Of a stretch of 64,000 nucleotides of DNA, positions 8,573-18,272 are shown one piece after another. This stretch comes from Gammaproteobacteria bacterium. Its GTDB lineage: Bacteria > Pseudomonadota > Gammaproteobacteria > Steroidobacterales > GCA-2729495. Under the pieces are notes generated by a model. The model was not told the origin of the DNA. It saw only the letters and a list, made by a program, of their open reading frames with translations, and searched no databases. Both the position numbers and the translations under genes were made by a program. How positions within the stretch are numbered: the first letter of the stretch is position 1; each line of letters begins with the position of its first letter. The stretch spans positions 62,001 through 126,000 of the forward strand of contig JASLMV010000004.1 of assembly GCA_030746435.1 (NCBI GenBank), in the 5' to 3' direction.

Positions 8573-9551
8573 ATCGTCTGACAGCGTACTCCTCCAGGTG
8601 CGCGATCTGAAAAAATACTTTCCGGTCCGGGGAGGCTGGTTCCGTGGAGTTCAACAACAGTTAAAAGCGGTCGATGGCATCAGTTTCGCGCTGCATAGCG
8701 GACGCACGCTGGGGTTGGTGGGCGAGTCCGGTTGCGGTAAATCGACACTGGGCCGTGCACTCCTGAACCTGCACCCCCCGACAGCCGGAGATGTGTTGCT
8801 CGATGGTTTGCCCCTCGCCGGGCTTTCACGGCAGGCACTGTTTGCCCGCCGCAGAGATATGCAAATTATTTTCCAGGATCCGTTTGCATCACTGAGTCCG
8901 CGCAGGACGGTTGCACAAATCGTACGCGAACCGCTCGATGTGCATCGTTTGGGTACTCAGCGTGAACGCCGGCGGCGGGTAGAAGAACTGCTTGGTGTTG
9001 TTGGCCTGCGCAGCAATGCACTGAACCGTTATCCACATGAGTTTTCGGGCGGCCAGCGCCAGCGCATAGGTATCGCGAGAGCCCTTGCGCTGAAGCCCCG
9101 CTTTATCGTTGCCGACGAACCGGTTTCGGCTCTGGATGTGTCGGTGCAGTCACAGGTACTGAACCTGATCGGCAAGCTGCAGGCTGAACTGGGGATAGCA
9201 TTCCTGTTCATATCGCATGACCTTGCCGTGATTCGACACATCAGCGACGAAGTTGCGGTCATGTACCTGGGCAAATTTGTCGAGCACGCGCCAGCCGAAA
9301 AAATCTTTGCGGCTCCAAAGCATCCTTATACTAAAGCGTTGCTTTCCTCTATCCCCGTTCCTGATCCGGCGAACAAGTCACCGCGCATGGTCCTTGAAGG
9401 TGACGTACCGTCGCCGATGAACCCGCCGGCGGGGTGTCCGTTCCACCCGCGCTGCCCGATTGCAACTGAACGCTGTAGGATCGAAGTGCCCGCCCTCCGG
9501 GAGTCTCAGACGGACAGTGAACACGTGGTGGGGTGCTACCTGGCCACTTAG
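8556..9551 (+). CDS. Peptide ABC transporter ATP-binding protein, OppF/DppF type
   Basis: 331 residues from the ATG at 8556, which lies inside the end of the oppD-like gene; the longer upstream frame only overlaps that gene. The N-terminus [11 protein letters not shown] is typical of OppF. Walker A GESGCGKS at about 56-63, signature FSGGQRQR, Walker B FIVADEPV and the C-terminal [14 protein letters not shown] region are intact. It closes the transporter operon that began at 2837. I see no strong hairpin terminator after its stop. Confidence 0.95.
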   Translation: MNPTPESSDSVLLQVRDLKKYFPVRGGWFRGVQQQLKAVDGISFALHSGRTLGLVGESGCGKSTLGRALLNLHPPTAGDVLLDGLPLAGLSRQALFARRRDMQIIFQDPFASLSPRRTVAQIVREPLDVHRLGTQRERRRRVEELLGVVGLRSNALNRYPHEFSGGQRQRIGIARALALKPRFIVADEPVSALDVSVQSQVLNLIGKLQAELGIAFLFISHDLAVIRHISDEVAVMYLGKFVEHAPAEKIFAAPKHPYTKALLSSIPVPDPANKSPRMVLEGDVPSPMNPPAGCPFHPRCPIATERCRIEVPALRESQTDSEHVVGCYLAT

Positions 9552-9602
9552 TCCATGCGGCGACGGTGGCGGGATGACGGTATACTGCGCCACTCGGGCG
9601 GA

Positions 9603-9632
9603 TTGCGAACAGCCGCCACATGTATAAATAAT
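9603..9632 (+). promoter_or_regulatory. Possible sigma70-type promoter before the C-x25-C lipoprotein gene
   Basis: TTGCGA at 9603-9608 stands 14-18 bp before overlapping AT-rich candidates for a -10 box (TATAAA 9623-9628, TAAATA 9625-9630, AATAAT 9627-9632). It is the only promoter-like sequence in the 105-bp gap between the ABC operon and the lipoprotein gene. Weak match; prediction only. Confidence 0.25.
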
Positions 9633-9656
9633 GAGCCTGAAACCTGCGGGGATCTC

Positions 9657-10274
9657 ATGAAAAGATTTGTATGGCCCATGTTGGGCACATTCTTGTTGAC
9701 GGGTTGTGCTCAGTTCACCACCGATGATCAGGAACTGGCACAACTCGACCGGGCGGCCAGAGCTAAGGCCGATGCGTATGTCAGCTGCGTGACAACCGAG
9801 GCCGGGAAGATTCTGGCAAACAGTACTGATGAGGCTCTTATTGTCAATACAGCTCGCGATAATTGTGCTGTTGCGCTTGAAGACTACGAAGATGCACGAT
9901 CTGAATTTCTGGATGAACAGTACATGCTGTTCGGTAAAAAGCTTGAGGGGTCGGTACAGCGGGTCGATGAACGTGCGAGGAATGAAGCGACCCTTGTGGT
10001 ATTAAGCCGACAGCAACAGGGTCAGTCGGCGGCTGCAGTTATCAAACCGACCGACCCGGCTGCATGGAACCCGGATCAACGCGTCTATCTCGATTGCATG
10101 GAAGATCAGGCGCGCAAACTTATTCGTGTTAACGAAAACCCCGAAACTGTTGTCAAAATTGCCTATGACAGCTGCCGTCGCTACATGGGCAGCCCGAACA
10201 TCGCGCTGGAGAATGAAGGGCGTACAGTCGTACTGAGCACGATTTTCGACATGCAGGCCAACACGGCTCGTTGA
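9657..10274 (+). CDS. Unrecognised lipoprotein with two C-x25-C repeats
   Basis: 205 residues. The start at 9657 follows a GCGGGG stretch and gives a lipoprotein signal ending LLTGC (Cys17). I do not recognise the family. The mature protein contains an internal duplication: Cys44 to Cys70 and Cys147 to Cys173 are each separated by 25 residues, and A, K, V, A and D occupy identical positions between them. Each pair could form a periplasmic disulfide. The region between the copies is charged and probably helical. It lies 105 bp after the peptide transporter and convergent with dctM, so operon membership is uncertain. Confidence 0.75.
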   Translation: MKRFVWPMLGTFLLTGCAQFTTDDQELAQLDRAARAKADAYVSCVTTEAGKILANSTDEALIVNTARDNCAVALEDYEDARSEFLDEQYMLFGKKLEGSVQRVDERARNEATLVVLSRQQQGQSAAAVIKPTDPAAWNPDQRVYLDCMEDQARKLIRVNENPETVVKIAYDSCRRYMGSPNIALENEGRTVVLSTIFDMQANTAR

Positions 10275-10324
10275 GCAGATTCTTAACGCCGGGTCGTGCC
10301 GCCTGAGTGGGTTTCAACCGGTTG

Positions 10325-11698
10325 CTAGAACTGTTCCGGCAACCAGGTTGCCAGCCCCGGCCAGAGCGCAATCAAGAGCAGCGCAAATAACTGTATCGCC
10401 ACGAACGGTATGACACCCCTGTAGATATCGGTTGTTTTGATTTCCGGTGGTGCAACGCCACGCAGGTAAAAAAGTGCAAATCCGAACGGTGGCGTCAGGA
10501 AAGATGTCTGCAGATTTATAGCAATCATGATGCCGAGCCATATCGGGCTTATATCCATCGCGAGTAATGCGGGACCCACTATGGGTACGACCACGAAAGT
10601 GATTTCTATAAAGTCCAGCACGAAGCCCATCAGGAACATGACCAGCATGACAACAATAATTGCGGTTACCGTGCCGCCGGGCAGGTTGCCGAGGAAATTC
10701 TGTATTGCTTCGTCGCCACCATAGCCGCGGAATACCAGTGAAAACATCGAGGCGCCAAGCAGTATCAGGAATACCATGCTCGTAAACCGGGTGGTGCTTT
10801 TACAGATTTCATAGAGCCGCCGTGCGGTCATCTGGCCACGCAGGCTGGCAAGCAGCAGTGCGCCGATTGCGCCAACACCGGCCGCTTCGGTCGGTGTAGC
10901 GATGCCGGCGATAATCGAGCCGAGCACTGCGAGGATCAACAGCAGCGCCGGCAGCAGGGCTTTCAGGATGCGCATAACTATGCCCGACGTTGCCCGATCA
11001 TCAGCATTTTCCTGCCGGGCCGGCATGTGCTCAGGTTTGGTCAGCGCGATGAAGATGAGATAAGCAATATAGAAGCCGACCAGCATCAGGCCAGGGATCA
11101 GTGCGCCGATAAACAGGTCGCCAACCGTAACTGTTTCGGTTCGGTAAATACCCTGCTGCAGTTGCGCCTGCTGGTAGGCAGACGACAACACGTCGCCGAG
11201 CAGCACCAGGATTATCGACGGTGGAATAATCTGTCCCAAAGTTCCGGCCGCGGTAATCGTGCCGGTAGCGATGCCCGGGTCGTAGCCGCGTCTGATCATC
11301 GTCGGCAGTGACAGCAAACCCATCGTTACCACCGTTGCACCGACGATGCCGGTGCTGGCCGCCATTAGCATGCCCACCAGTGTTACCGCAATTCCTAAGC
11401 CCCCGCGCAGGCGACCCATCAACATGCTCAGCGTTTCCAGCAGGTCTTCGGCGATATGGGTGCGCTCGAGGGTGACACCCATAAACACGAACAGCGGTAC
11501 CGCAATCAGCGTAACGTTGCTCATGATCCCGAAGATACGGTTGGGCATGGTCTCGAGCATTACAGGATCGAAGGTGCCGGCCATGCTGCCGACCAGCGCG
11601 AATAAAAGTGCCGTACCCGCCAGGCTGAATGCCACCGGGTAGCCGGCAAGCAGCACGCACACGACGACCACAAACATGAGGAAAGCAACCAGGGCCAT
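10325..11698 (-). CDS. dctM: TRAP transporter large permease subunit DctM
   Basis: 457 residues when started at the ATG at 11698, immediately after the dctQ stop; the longer frame would overlap dctQ. It is a hydrophobic, roughly 12-helix protein of the DctM family (IPLFVFMGVTLERTHIAEDL near residue 100 and IIPPSIILVLLG further on). With DctQ and a periplasmic DctP protein it imports organic acids using a sodium gradient. The C-terminal half carries the conserved PFGFALFYLRGVAP. No dctP gene lies next to it; the nearest candidate is at 2837 on the other strand. Confidence 0.94.
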   Translation of the reverse strand: MALVAFLMFVVVVCVLLAGYPVAFSLAGTALLFALVGSMAGTFDPVMLETMPNRIFGIMSNVTLIAVPLFVFMGVTLERTHIAEDLLETLSMLMGRLRGGLGIAVTLVGMLMAASTGIVGATVVTMGLLSLPTMIRRGYDPGIATGTITAAGTLGQIIPPSIILVLLGDVLSSAYQQAQLQQGIYRTETVTVGDLFIGALIPGLMLVGFYIAYLIFIALTKPEHMPARQENADDRATSGIVMRILKALLPALLLILAVLGSIIAGIATPTEAAGVGAIGALLLASLRGQMTARRLYEICKSTTRFTSMVFLILLGASMFSLVFRGYGGDEAIQNFLGNLPGGTVTAIIVVMLVMFLMGFVLDFIEITFVVVPIVGPALLAMDISPIWLGIMIAINLQTSFLTPPFGFALFYLRGVAPPEIKTTDIYRGVIPFVAIQLFALLLIALWPGLATWLPEQF

Positions 11699-11700
11699 GG

Positions 11701-12231
11701 TCAGTCGGCCTCCGGGGTTGCACTGGTGTCTTCGGCCCACAGTGTTGCCGATGACCTGAGCAGGATCACGACGCCCTGGACGATTAGCAGGATAGCCATC
11801 AGCGGAATAAAGCTTTTGGTAATTGCCGGGAAAGGAAAAGGCAGGCCACCGGTTTCCTGCGAGGCTTCACGTATTTGCCACGAGATGGAAACGTAATCCC
11901 AACTGGACCAGACGAGGAAGCCACAAAACGGAAACAGAAGTAGTAGCGTTCCGGCGAGGTCAACCATTGCTTTCTTCTGTGGCGACATGGATCCGTAGAA
12001 GATATCGACACGGACATGGTCACCGGCTGCCAGTGTATAAGCCGCCGCGAGCATAAACAGTGCTGCGTGCAGAAAGGTTACCGATTCCTGCAGACTGATC
12101 GACCCGGCCTTAAACCAGTAGCGTTCGACGACAATTACGCAGGTGAGTGCCACCATGACAAAGGTAAAAGTGGCGGTTACTCGCCCGATGATCCGGACGA
12201 GTGCCTCCAGCTTGTTAGCGAAGCGCAGCAT
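11701..12231 (-). CDS. dctQ: TRAP transporter small permease subunit DctQ
   Basis: 176 residues with four membrane helices and the family's conserved ALFMLAAAYTLAAGDHVRVD segment. DctQ scaffolds the large permease DctM. The dctM start codon follows 2 bp after its stop, so the two are translationally linked. The N-terminus is basic and cytoplasmic. It ends a run of minus-strand genes that includes trkH 27 bp upstream; co-transcription with trkHA is possible. Confidence 0.92.
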   Translation of the reverse strand: MLRFANKLEALVRIIGRVTATFTFVMVALTCVIVVERYWFKAGSISLQESVTFLHAALFMLAAAYTLAAGDHVRVDIFYGSMSPQKKAMVDLAGTLLLLFPFCGFLVWSSWDYVSISWQIREASQETGGLPFPFPAITKSFIPLMAILLIVQGVVILLRSSATLWAEDTSATPEAD

Positions 12232-12258
12232 GCTTTTTCAGGCGAGGCAGGGGGTGCC

Positions 12259-13710
12259 TCAGTGTTCCCAGAAGGTCGGAGAGATGAGTACCAGCAGGGT
12301 AAATATTTCGAGCCGGCCAAGCAGCATTGCGATCACACAGACCCATTTACTCAGATCACTAAGCCCGCCGTAGCCGCCGGCTACTTCACCCAGGCCGGGG
12401 CCCAGGTTGTTAAGCGATGCGGCGACGGCAGAAAAAGCGGTGACCTGGTCGACACCGTCCATCAGCATGATCACCATCATTACGATAAATACGGCGACAT
12501 AAACCGCGAAGAACCCCCATACCGATTCAATAACCCGGGTCGGTATCGTATTCCCCCCGAGTTTTACCGGTATCTCGGCGTTGGGATGCACCAGCCGCTT
12601 TATTTCGCGCACGCCCTGGCGATAGAGCAACAGGCAACGCATCACTTTCATGCCACCGCCGGTTGAGCCGGCGCAGGCACCGACGAAACTTGCGAATATC
12701 AGGACTACTGGTAATGCTCCCGGCCACAATGAAAAGTCGGTGGTAGTAAAGCCCGTGGTAGTGGCTATCGAAACAACCTGAAACAACCCCTGGTTAAAGG
12801 TTTCTTTCGGGGTGTCGTATTCTCCGTAAATAAACAGATAAAGAATAGTTACAACCGATAAAGCCAGAATAGCTTTTGCATAGGCACGAAATTCGGAATC
12901 GCCTATGTACGTCATCAGGCTCTTGCCCCTCCAGGCAAGAAAATGAAGCGAGAAATTGATCCCCGCCGCGAACATGAAGAATACTGCAACGCCGTTGATC
13001 GCCGTGCTGTTGAAATAACCGATGCTGGCGTCGTGGGTCGAGAAACCGCCGATAGCGACCGTGCTGAATGCATGACAAAGCGCATCGAAGCGGCTCATCC
13101 CGGCGCCATAATAGGCGAGGCCGCACGCGATAGTCAGCCCCAGGTAGATATACCAGAGCGCCTTGGCCGTCTCAGTAATCCGTGGCGTCAGCTTGGTGTC
13201 CTTGACCGGGCCGGCGATTTCGGCACGGTAAAGCTGCATGCCGCCCACACCCAGCATCGGCAGCACGGCGACGGCCAGCACGATGATGCCCATGCCCCCG
13301 AGCCATTGCAGTTGCTGGCGGTAATACAGGAGTGAAATATCCTTGCTGTCGAGTCCTGTCAGTACGGTTGCGCCCGTAGTTGTCAGGCCGGACATCGATT
13401 CGAAAATAGCATCGGTGAAGCTGATATTCGGAGTCTCCAGGAACATCAGCGGTAACGAACCGAAACTGCCGAGACCGAACCAGAATGCTGCAACGATCAG
13501 AAAGCCATCGCGCAAACGCAGATCTTCGAGATGACGGCGCACCGGTAACCAGATAAGGATGCCGGCACACAGGGTAATGCCAAAGCTAAGTAAGAATGCC
13601 CCGGAAGCGCCGTCCTCGTAGCGCAGGGATATGGCAACGGGCGGCAGCATGGTGATGCTGAACATCATCAGTAACAAGCCGAGCATGCGCTGAACTACGG
13701 CTAGCCGCAT
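12259..13710 (-). CDS. trkH: Trk potassium uptake system membrane subunit TrkH
   Basis: 483 residues. Four pore-loop repeats with the selectivity-filter glycine are visible: GLTTTGATVL, TVAIGGFSTHD, IATTTGFTTTD and SLNNLGPGLGEV. This is the K+-translocating inner-membrane subunit of the SKT superfamily and needs the cytoplasmic regulator TrkA, encoded 18 bp upstream. Length matches TrkH of other gammaproteobacteria. Confidence 0.96.
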   Translation of the reverse strand: MRLAVVQRMLGLLLMMFSITMLPPVAISLRYEDGASGAFLLSFGITLCAGILIWLPVRRHLEDLRLRDGFLIVAAFWFGLGSFGSLPLMFLETPNISFTDAIFESMSGLTTTGATVLTGLDSKDISLLYYRQQLQWLGGMGIIVLAVAVLPMLGVGGMQLYRAEIAGPVKDTKLTPRITETAKALWYIYLGLTIACGLAYYGAGMSRFDALCHAFSTVAIGGFSTHDASIGYFNSTAINGVAVFFMFAAGINFSLHFLAWRGKSLMTYIGDSEFRAYAKAILALSVVTILYLFIYGEYDTPKETFNQGLFQVVSIATTTGFTTTDFSLWPGALPVVLIFASFVGACAGSTGGGMKVMRCLLLYRQGVREIKRLVHPNAEIPVKLGGNTIPTRVIESVWGFFAVYVAVFIVMMVIMLMDGVDQVTAFSAVAASLNNLGPGLGEVAGGYGGLSDLSKWVCVIAMLLGRLEIFTLLVLISPTFWEH

Positions 13711-13728
13711 GGTTATTTATAGCTCCGT

Positions 13729-15096
13729 TCAGGCGCCCGATTTGAACAGCCGTTCGATGTCTTCGACATGCCGTCTGTCCGTCATAAACAGAATCAGGTG
13801 ATCGTTCTCTTCGACCACGGTGTCGTGATGCGCCTGCATGACGTCATCACCCCTGACAATTGCGCTGATGCTGGTGCCCGGCGGTAGCTTGATGTCCTCG
13901 ATGCTGCGGCCGACCACCCTGGATTTACCAGGTTCGCCGTGGGCGATTGTCTCGATGGCTTCAGCACGGCCACGCCGCAGGGCATGCACTTTAACGACAT
14001 CACCCTGGCGAACGTGCGCCAGCAGCGTGCCTATGGTCACTTGCCGGGGCGAAATGGCGATATCGATATTACCGCTCTCGACCAGTTCTGCATACGACGG
14101 TCGGTTGATGAGGGCCATAACTTTCTTGCAGCCCAGCCGCTTGGCCAGCATGGATGCCAGGATGTTGGCTTCCTCGGCGTCGGTTACGGCTATAAATATG
14201 TCGGCGCCATCTACATTCTCTTCCAGCATCAATGCTTCATCGGCTGCGTCGCCGTACAGAACTATTGAACTGCCCAGCCGTTCCGAAAGTTCCCTGGCGC
14301 GGTCACGGTTGCGCTCGATGATCTTTACCTGATTGGTTTCCTCAAGCGTTCTGGCGAGCCGGTAGCCGATATTGCCGCCGCCTGCAATAACAACCCGGCG
14401 GACTGGCTCCTCCAGTTTGCGAATCTCACTCATTACGACACGTATATCTTTGCGCCCGGCGATAAAGAAGACCTCGTCATTTTCCTGGATCAGAGTGTCA
14501 CCATCCGGTTCAACCGGGTAACCGTTTCGATAGATTGCAGCGACCCGCGCCTCGACGTTCGGCAGATGATCGGTCAGTGCCCGTATTTTCTGGCCAACGA
14601 GGAGTCCGCCGTCGTGCGCACGCACGCCGACAAGCCTTACCTTTCCATCAGCAAACTCCAGCACCTGGAACGCGCCGGGATAACGAATCAGTTGCTCAAT
14701 ATGCTCGGTAACGAGCTGCTCGGGGCTGATACAGACATCGACCGGCATATTTTCCTGTTGAAACAGGTTGGGTGCATTAATGTACTCGGGCGCGCGCACC
14801 CGGGCGATCTTGGTAGGTGTATTAAAGAGTGTGTAGGCGATCTGGCAGACGACCATGTTGAGTTCGTCGCTGCTGGTCAGCGCAATTACCATATCCGCCT
14901 TCTTGGCGCCCGCTCGTTCAAGCACATCCGGATAGGCTACGTGGCCAACAACAGTGCGCACGTCGAGGCGATCCTGGAGCTCACGCAGAGCGCCGGGGTC
15001 TATATCGACAATGGTGACCTGGTTGGCCTCTTCCCGGGCAAGCTGGTAGGCAACATTGGAACCTACCTGTCCGGCTCCGAGGATGAGTATGTTCAT
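13729..15096 (-). CDS. trkA: Trk potassium uptake system regulatory protein TrkA
   Basis: 455 residues built from two RCK halves, each a nucleotide-binding Rossmann domain plus a TrkA-C domain. The NAD-binding glycine motifs GAGQVGSNVAY (near residue 7) and GGGNIGYRLAR (near 237) are both intact. TrkA gates TrkH in response to nucleotides. It precedes trkH by 18 bp and follows uvrD by 33 bp on the same strand. No unusual features. Confidence 0.97.
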   Translation of the reverse strand: MNILILGAGQVGSNVAYQLAREEANQVTIVDIDPGALRELQDRLDVRTVVGHVAYPDVLERAGAKKADMVIALTSSDELNMVVCQIAYTLFNTPTKIARVRAPEYINAPNLFQQENMPVDVCISPEQLVTEHIEQLIRYPGAFQVLEFADGKVRLVGVRAHDGGLLVGQKIRALTDHLPNVEARVAAIYRNGYPVEPDGDTLIQENDEVFFIAGRKDIRVVMSEIRKLEEPVRRVVIAGGGNIGYRLARTLEETNQVKIIERNRDRARELSERLGSSIVLYGDAADEALMLEENVDGADIFIAVTDAEEANILASMLAKRLGCKKVMALINRPSYAELVESGNIDIAISPRQVTIGTLLAHVRQGDVVKVHALRRGRAEAIETIAHGEPGKSRVVGRSIEDIKLPPGTSISAIVRGDDVMQAHHDTVVEENDHLILFMTDRRHVEDIERLFKSGA

Positions 15097-15129
15097 GGAC
15101 GAGGATCGAATCCCTGGACGCTGCGTAGT

Positions 15130-17283
15130 TTACATCAGTTCGAGGTTTGCGTAAGACATCACCAGCCATTTTGTGCCGGCCGCCTCAAAGTTTACCTGTA
15201 CCCGGGCGTGGGAACCCGTGCCTTCGTAGTTCAATACCACGCCCTCGCCGAATTTGCCGTGCCTGACACGCTGACCCAGTTTCACACCCGGCTCCGTATT
15301 TATCTTTATCGTGTTTTCCCGCCTGAAAGCCGACCGGTTGACCTTAATATTTGGCCGGACTTCCTCGATGTGTTCGGCCGGTATTTCCACCAGGAAGCGT
15401 GAGGCCTGCGCAAAATTATCGACCCCGTGCAGGCGCCTTTGTTCGGCGTAACTGAGGTAGAGCTGGCTCATCGCCCGTGTGGCGCCGACGTAACACAGCC
15501 GGCGCTCCTCCTCGAGACCGCCGGGGTCGTTCAGTGAGCGCTTGTGCGGGAACAGGCCCTCCTCCATGCCGGCTATAAATACCAGGGGAAATTCGAGCCC
15601 CTTGGCCGAATGCAAGGTCATCAACTGTACGCAGTCTTCCCACTTGTCGGCCTGCCCCTCGCCGGCCTCCAGTGCTGCATGCGACAGAAATGCTGCCAGC
15701 GGCGGCAATTCATCCTGCTCGTCAGGCTCGAAAGACTGTGCGGCAGTGACCAGTTCCTCAAGGTTTTCAACCCGCGTTTCGGCCTGTTCGCCACGGTCCT
15801 TTTTAAAGTGCGCCAGCAGCCCACTCCGGTCGATGACGTGATCGACCTGCTCCTGCAACTGCAGTTCACTCGTTTCCCGTGCCAGCACCTCGATCAGTTC
15901 CAGGAAGCGATGCACCGCGCCGGTGGCACGGGCGCTCAGTTGTCCACCCGCATTGCTAAGCGCGGATTCCCAAAGTGAGATGGAATTGGCACGCGCATAC
16001 TCGCGAATTTCGCCCAGCGTCCGGGCACCTATGCCCCGCGTCGGCAGGTTCACTACCCGTTCGAAGGATGTGTCGTCGGCCCGGTTTTCAAGCAGGCGCA
16101 AGTAGGCCAGCGCGTCCTTGATCTCGGCGCGTTCGAAGAACCTTAAGCCCCCGTAAACCCGGTAGGGAATCTGCTTCTGCAGCAACCGTTCCTCGAAGAC
16201 CCGCGACTGCGCGTTGGAACGATACAGCACCGCCGCATCCGCACGTAGATTTCCCTGGCTGATCCAGTCCTCGATACGTGCGATGACAAACTCGGCTTCA
16301 TCACGCTCATTGTATGCGTTATAAAGTTTTATCGGCTCGCCGTCGTTGCCATCGGTCCAGAGGTTCTTACCCAGACGGTCATTGTTGTTGGCAATTATCG
16401 CATTGGCAGCATTCAATATCGTCGCAGTTGAACGGTAATTCTGTTCCAGTTTAATTTCCCGCATACCGGGAAATTCTTTTTTTAGCTGAAACATATTTTC
16501 CACACGTGCGCCGCGCCAGCGGTAAATTGACTGGTCGTCATCGCCAACCGCGAACAGCGTTCCGGTGTCTCCGGCAAGCATGCGCAGCCAGGCATACTGC
16601 ACGCTATTGGTGTCCTGAAATTCGTCAACGAGTAAATGCCGGAACCGTCGCCGGTATTGCATCAGTATGTCGGGGTTGCGCAGCCACAGTTCGTGGGCGC
16701 GCAGTAACAGCTCGCCGAAGTCGACCAGTCCTTTCTGGTCACAGGACTCCTGGTACACCCGGTACAGGCGTATCAGCATTGCGCGCGTATGGTCGTTGCG
16801 CGCGTCAAGGTGATCCGGACGCAGCCCTTCGTCTTTCTGACTGTTGATAAACCACTGTACCTCGCGCGGTACCCAGGTGGAGTCATCGAGTTCCATGTCC
16901 TTGATGATGCGCCGGATCATTCGCTGCTGATCCTGCGAGTCGAGTATCTGGAAGCCTCGCGGAAGCCCGGCCTCTTCCGCGTGCCGGCGCAACAGTCGAT
17001 GCGCGAGTCCATGAAAGGTGCCGACCCAGAGGTTACCGACGGGCATATTCAGTAATTCTTCTACCCGCCCGCGCATTTCAGCTGCAGCCTTGTTTGTGAA
17101 GGTTACGGCCATGATCCCGTGCGGAGACATGCCTTCGACTTCGACCAGCCAGGCGATACGGTGGACAAGTACCCTTGTTTTGCCGCTGCCCGCACCTGCA
17201 ACGACGAGCACAGGTTCCTGCGGCGCTGTAACAGCTTCGCGCTGTGCATCATTTAACGGATCAATTATGGGCGTGACATCCAT
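15130..17283 (-). CDS. uvrD: DNA helicase II (UvrD), superfamily 1A
   Basis: 717 residues, close to E. coli UvrD. Helicase motifs seen in order are the Q-motif LNDAQREAV, Walker A AGAGSGKT (30-36), motif II LLVDEFQDTN, motif III GDDDQSIYRWRGA, motif IV EQNYRST and motif V LMTLHSAKGLEFPLVF, with the C-terminal Tudor-like region preserved. UvrD unwinds DNA in nucleotide-excision and mismatch repair. The spelling of motifs fits UvrD better than Rep or PcrA, although PcrA-like naming would also be acceptable. Confidence 0.96.
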   Translation of the reverse strand: MDVTPIIDPLNDAQREAVTAPQEPVLVVAGAGSGKTRVLVHRIAWLVEVEGMSPHGIMAVTFTNKAAAEMRGRVEELLNMPVGNLWVGTFHGLAHRLLRRHAEEAGLPRGFQILDSQDQQRMIRRIIKDMELDDSTWVPREVQWFINSQKDEGLRPDHLDARNDHTRAMLIRLYRVYQESCDQKGLVDFGELLLRAHELWLRNPDILMQYRRRFRHLLVDEFQDTNSVQYAWLRMLAGDTGTLFAVGDDDQSIYRWRGARVENMFQLKKEFPGMREIKLEQNYRSTATILNAANAIIANNNDRLGKNLWTDGNDGEPIKLYNAYNERDEAEFVIARIEDWISQGNLRADAAVLYRSNAQSRVFEERLLQKQIPYRVYGGLRFFERAEIKDALAYLRLLENRADDTSFERVVNLPTRGIGARTLGEIREYARANSISLWESALSNAGGQLSARATGAVHRFLELIEVLARETSELQLQEQVDHVIDRSGLLAHFKKDRGEQAETRVENLEELVTAAQSFEPDEQDELPPLAAFLSHAALEAGEGQADKWEDCVQLMTLHSAKGLEFPLVFIAGMEEGLFPHKRSLNDPGGLEEERRLCYVGATRAMSQLYLSYAEQRRLHGVDNFAQASRFLVEIPAEHIEEVRPNIKVNRSAFRRENTIKINTEPGVKLGQRVRHGKFGEGVVLNYEGTGSHARVQVNFEAAGTKWLVMSYANLELM

Positions 17284-17323
17284 GTCTGCAGTCTAACGGT
17301 TCGTTGCAGGTCTTAGTATGTTG

Positions 17324-18268
17324 TTAGCGGGTACAAATCCACACAGTCATGACTTTCGGGCCGGGGCCGACAAAGTCGCTTGCTTCGCATTGCTCGAGCG
17401 AAACGAGGGGTGGCACACCTACATCGCAGGGAATTATTTCCGCCGGCCTGGCGATGCTAAGGGCGACCGGCGGTGTCTGCATCGAGAAGACGGCCTCGCC
17501 ACGGGCGCGCCGCGCCGCAGCCGCCGCAAGCACATATTCCTGGGCAGTCTCACACGCACGGTCGAGAGCCGCTGCATCGAGCTGCTCGGTCAGTGCGGTG
17601 ATGCGGTTTGCGTGTTCCGGACTCATGATTGCGTAGCCACCGGCCGTTACGGTCGCAATGGCCCAGGCCAGTGCACGTTCTCTGGGTGCGGGCGATGCTG
17701 ACCTGATCTGCAGCAACGCTTCCTGCCAGAGAGGGTCGCTGGTGAAGTTGTCGATGGCAGGATCGCTCAGCGTTGCCAGGAGGTCGGCAACCCTCTCCAT
17801 CGCGTACAGCGAGCCGTTGATAACGGCCTGGTCGTACCATTCCAGTGCTGCCAGCGGATCGGTTTCCAGGCTGCGGTCTGCCAGCTCATGCATCGCTTCT
17901 ATATGCCCATTGCCCGCAAGTGACAGCAGCGCAGGGTCGCCCAGGTCCGACAGGTCAGGCGGGCCATCCGTGACGTTGCTTAAGAGGCGCCGCTGTCCCG
18001 TTGGGTAGCCTCGCGCTATAAGCCAGTTTCTGTACGCATCGAGCATTTCGACCGCTGGTTCGCCGCGGCTTGTCAGCCAGCTTTGCAGCGCTGCCGGTTC
18101 AAGCAACTGTGGCAGGGCCGGGTCGAAAGTAATTTCCGGCTCTTCTTCCGGTTGTGGCAGCGGTTCGTCCGGCGCACGTGCGAAGTCACGCGCAATATTA
18201 AGGACCACCCACAACAGCACCCCTAGCAGTGTAGTTGCAAGCAGAACGGAGACATTAAAACGTGACAC
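17324..18268 (-). CDS. Membrane-anchored protein with Sel1-like repeats, unrecognised
   Basis: 314 residues. One membrane helix (LLATTLLGVLLWVVLNIARD) at the N-terminus is followed by an acidic Pro/Glu linker and an extracytoplasmic alpha-helical domain. The segment AALEWYDQAVINGSLYAMER resembles Sel1/TPR repeats, which usually mediate protein-protein contacts. The C-terminal 80 residues contain three cysteines (ETAQ region, IIPCDVG and LEQCEASD). It lies between uvrD and ctaA, ending 40 bp before uvrD and starting 4 bp after the ctaA stop, so it is probably translated with ctaA. Function unknown; a role tied to ctaA is only suggested by the spacing. Confidence 0.75.
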   Translation of the reverse strand: MSRFNVSVLLATTLLGVLLWVVLNIARDFARAPDEPLPQPEEEPEITFDPALPQLLEPAALQSWLTSRGEPAVEMLDAYRNWLIARGYPTGQRRLLSNVTDGPPDLSDLGDPALLSLAGNGHIEAMHELADRSLETDPLAALEWYDQAVINGSLYAMERVADLLATLSDPAIDNFTSDPLWQEALLQIRSASPAPRERALAWAIATVTAGGYAIMSPEHANRITALTEQLDAAALDRACETAQEYVLAAAAARRARGEAVFSMQTPPVALSIARPAEIIPCDVGVPPLVSLEQCEASDFVGPGPKVMTVWICTR

Positions 18269-18272
18269 TGAC

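Noticed and set aside
14566-15402. 278-codon plus-strand open frame opposite trkA and the end of uvrD
   Set aside because: It is antisense to highly conserved TrkA and UvrD motifs, has no recognisable domain or ribosome-binding site, and its composition follows from GC-rich codon use on the other strand.
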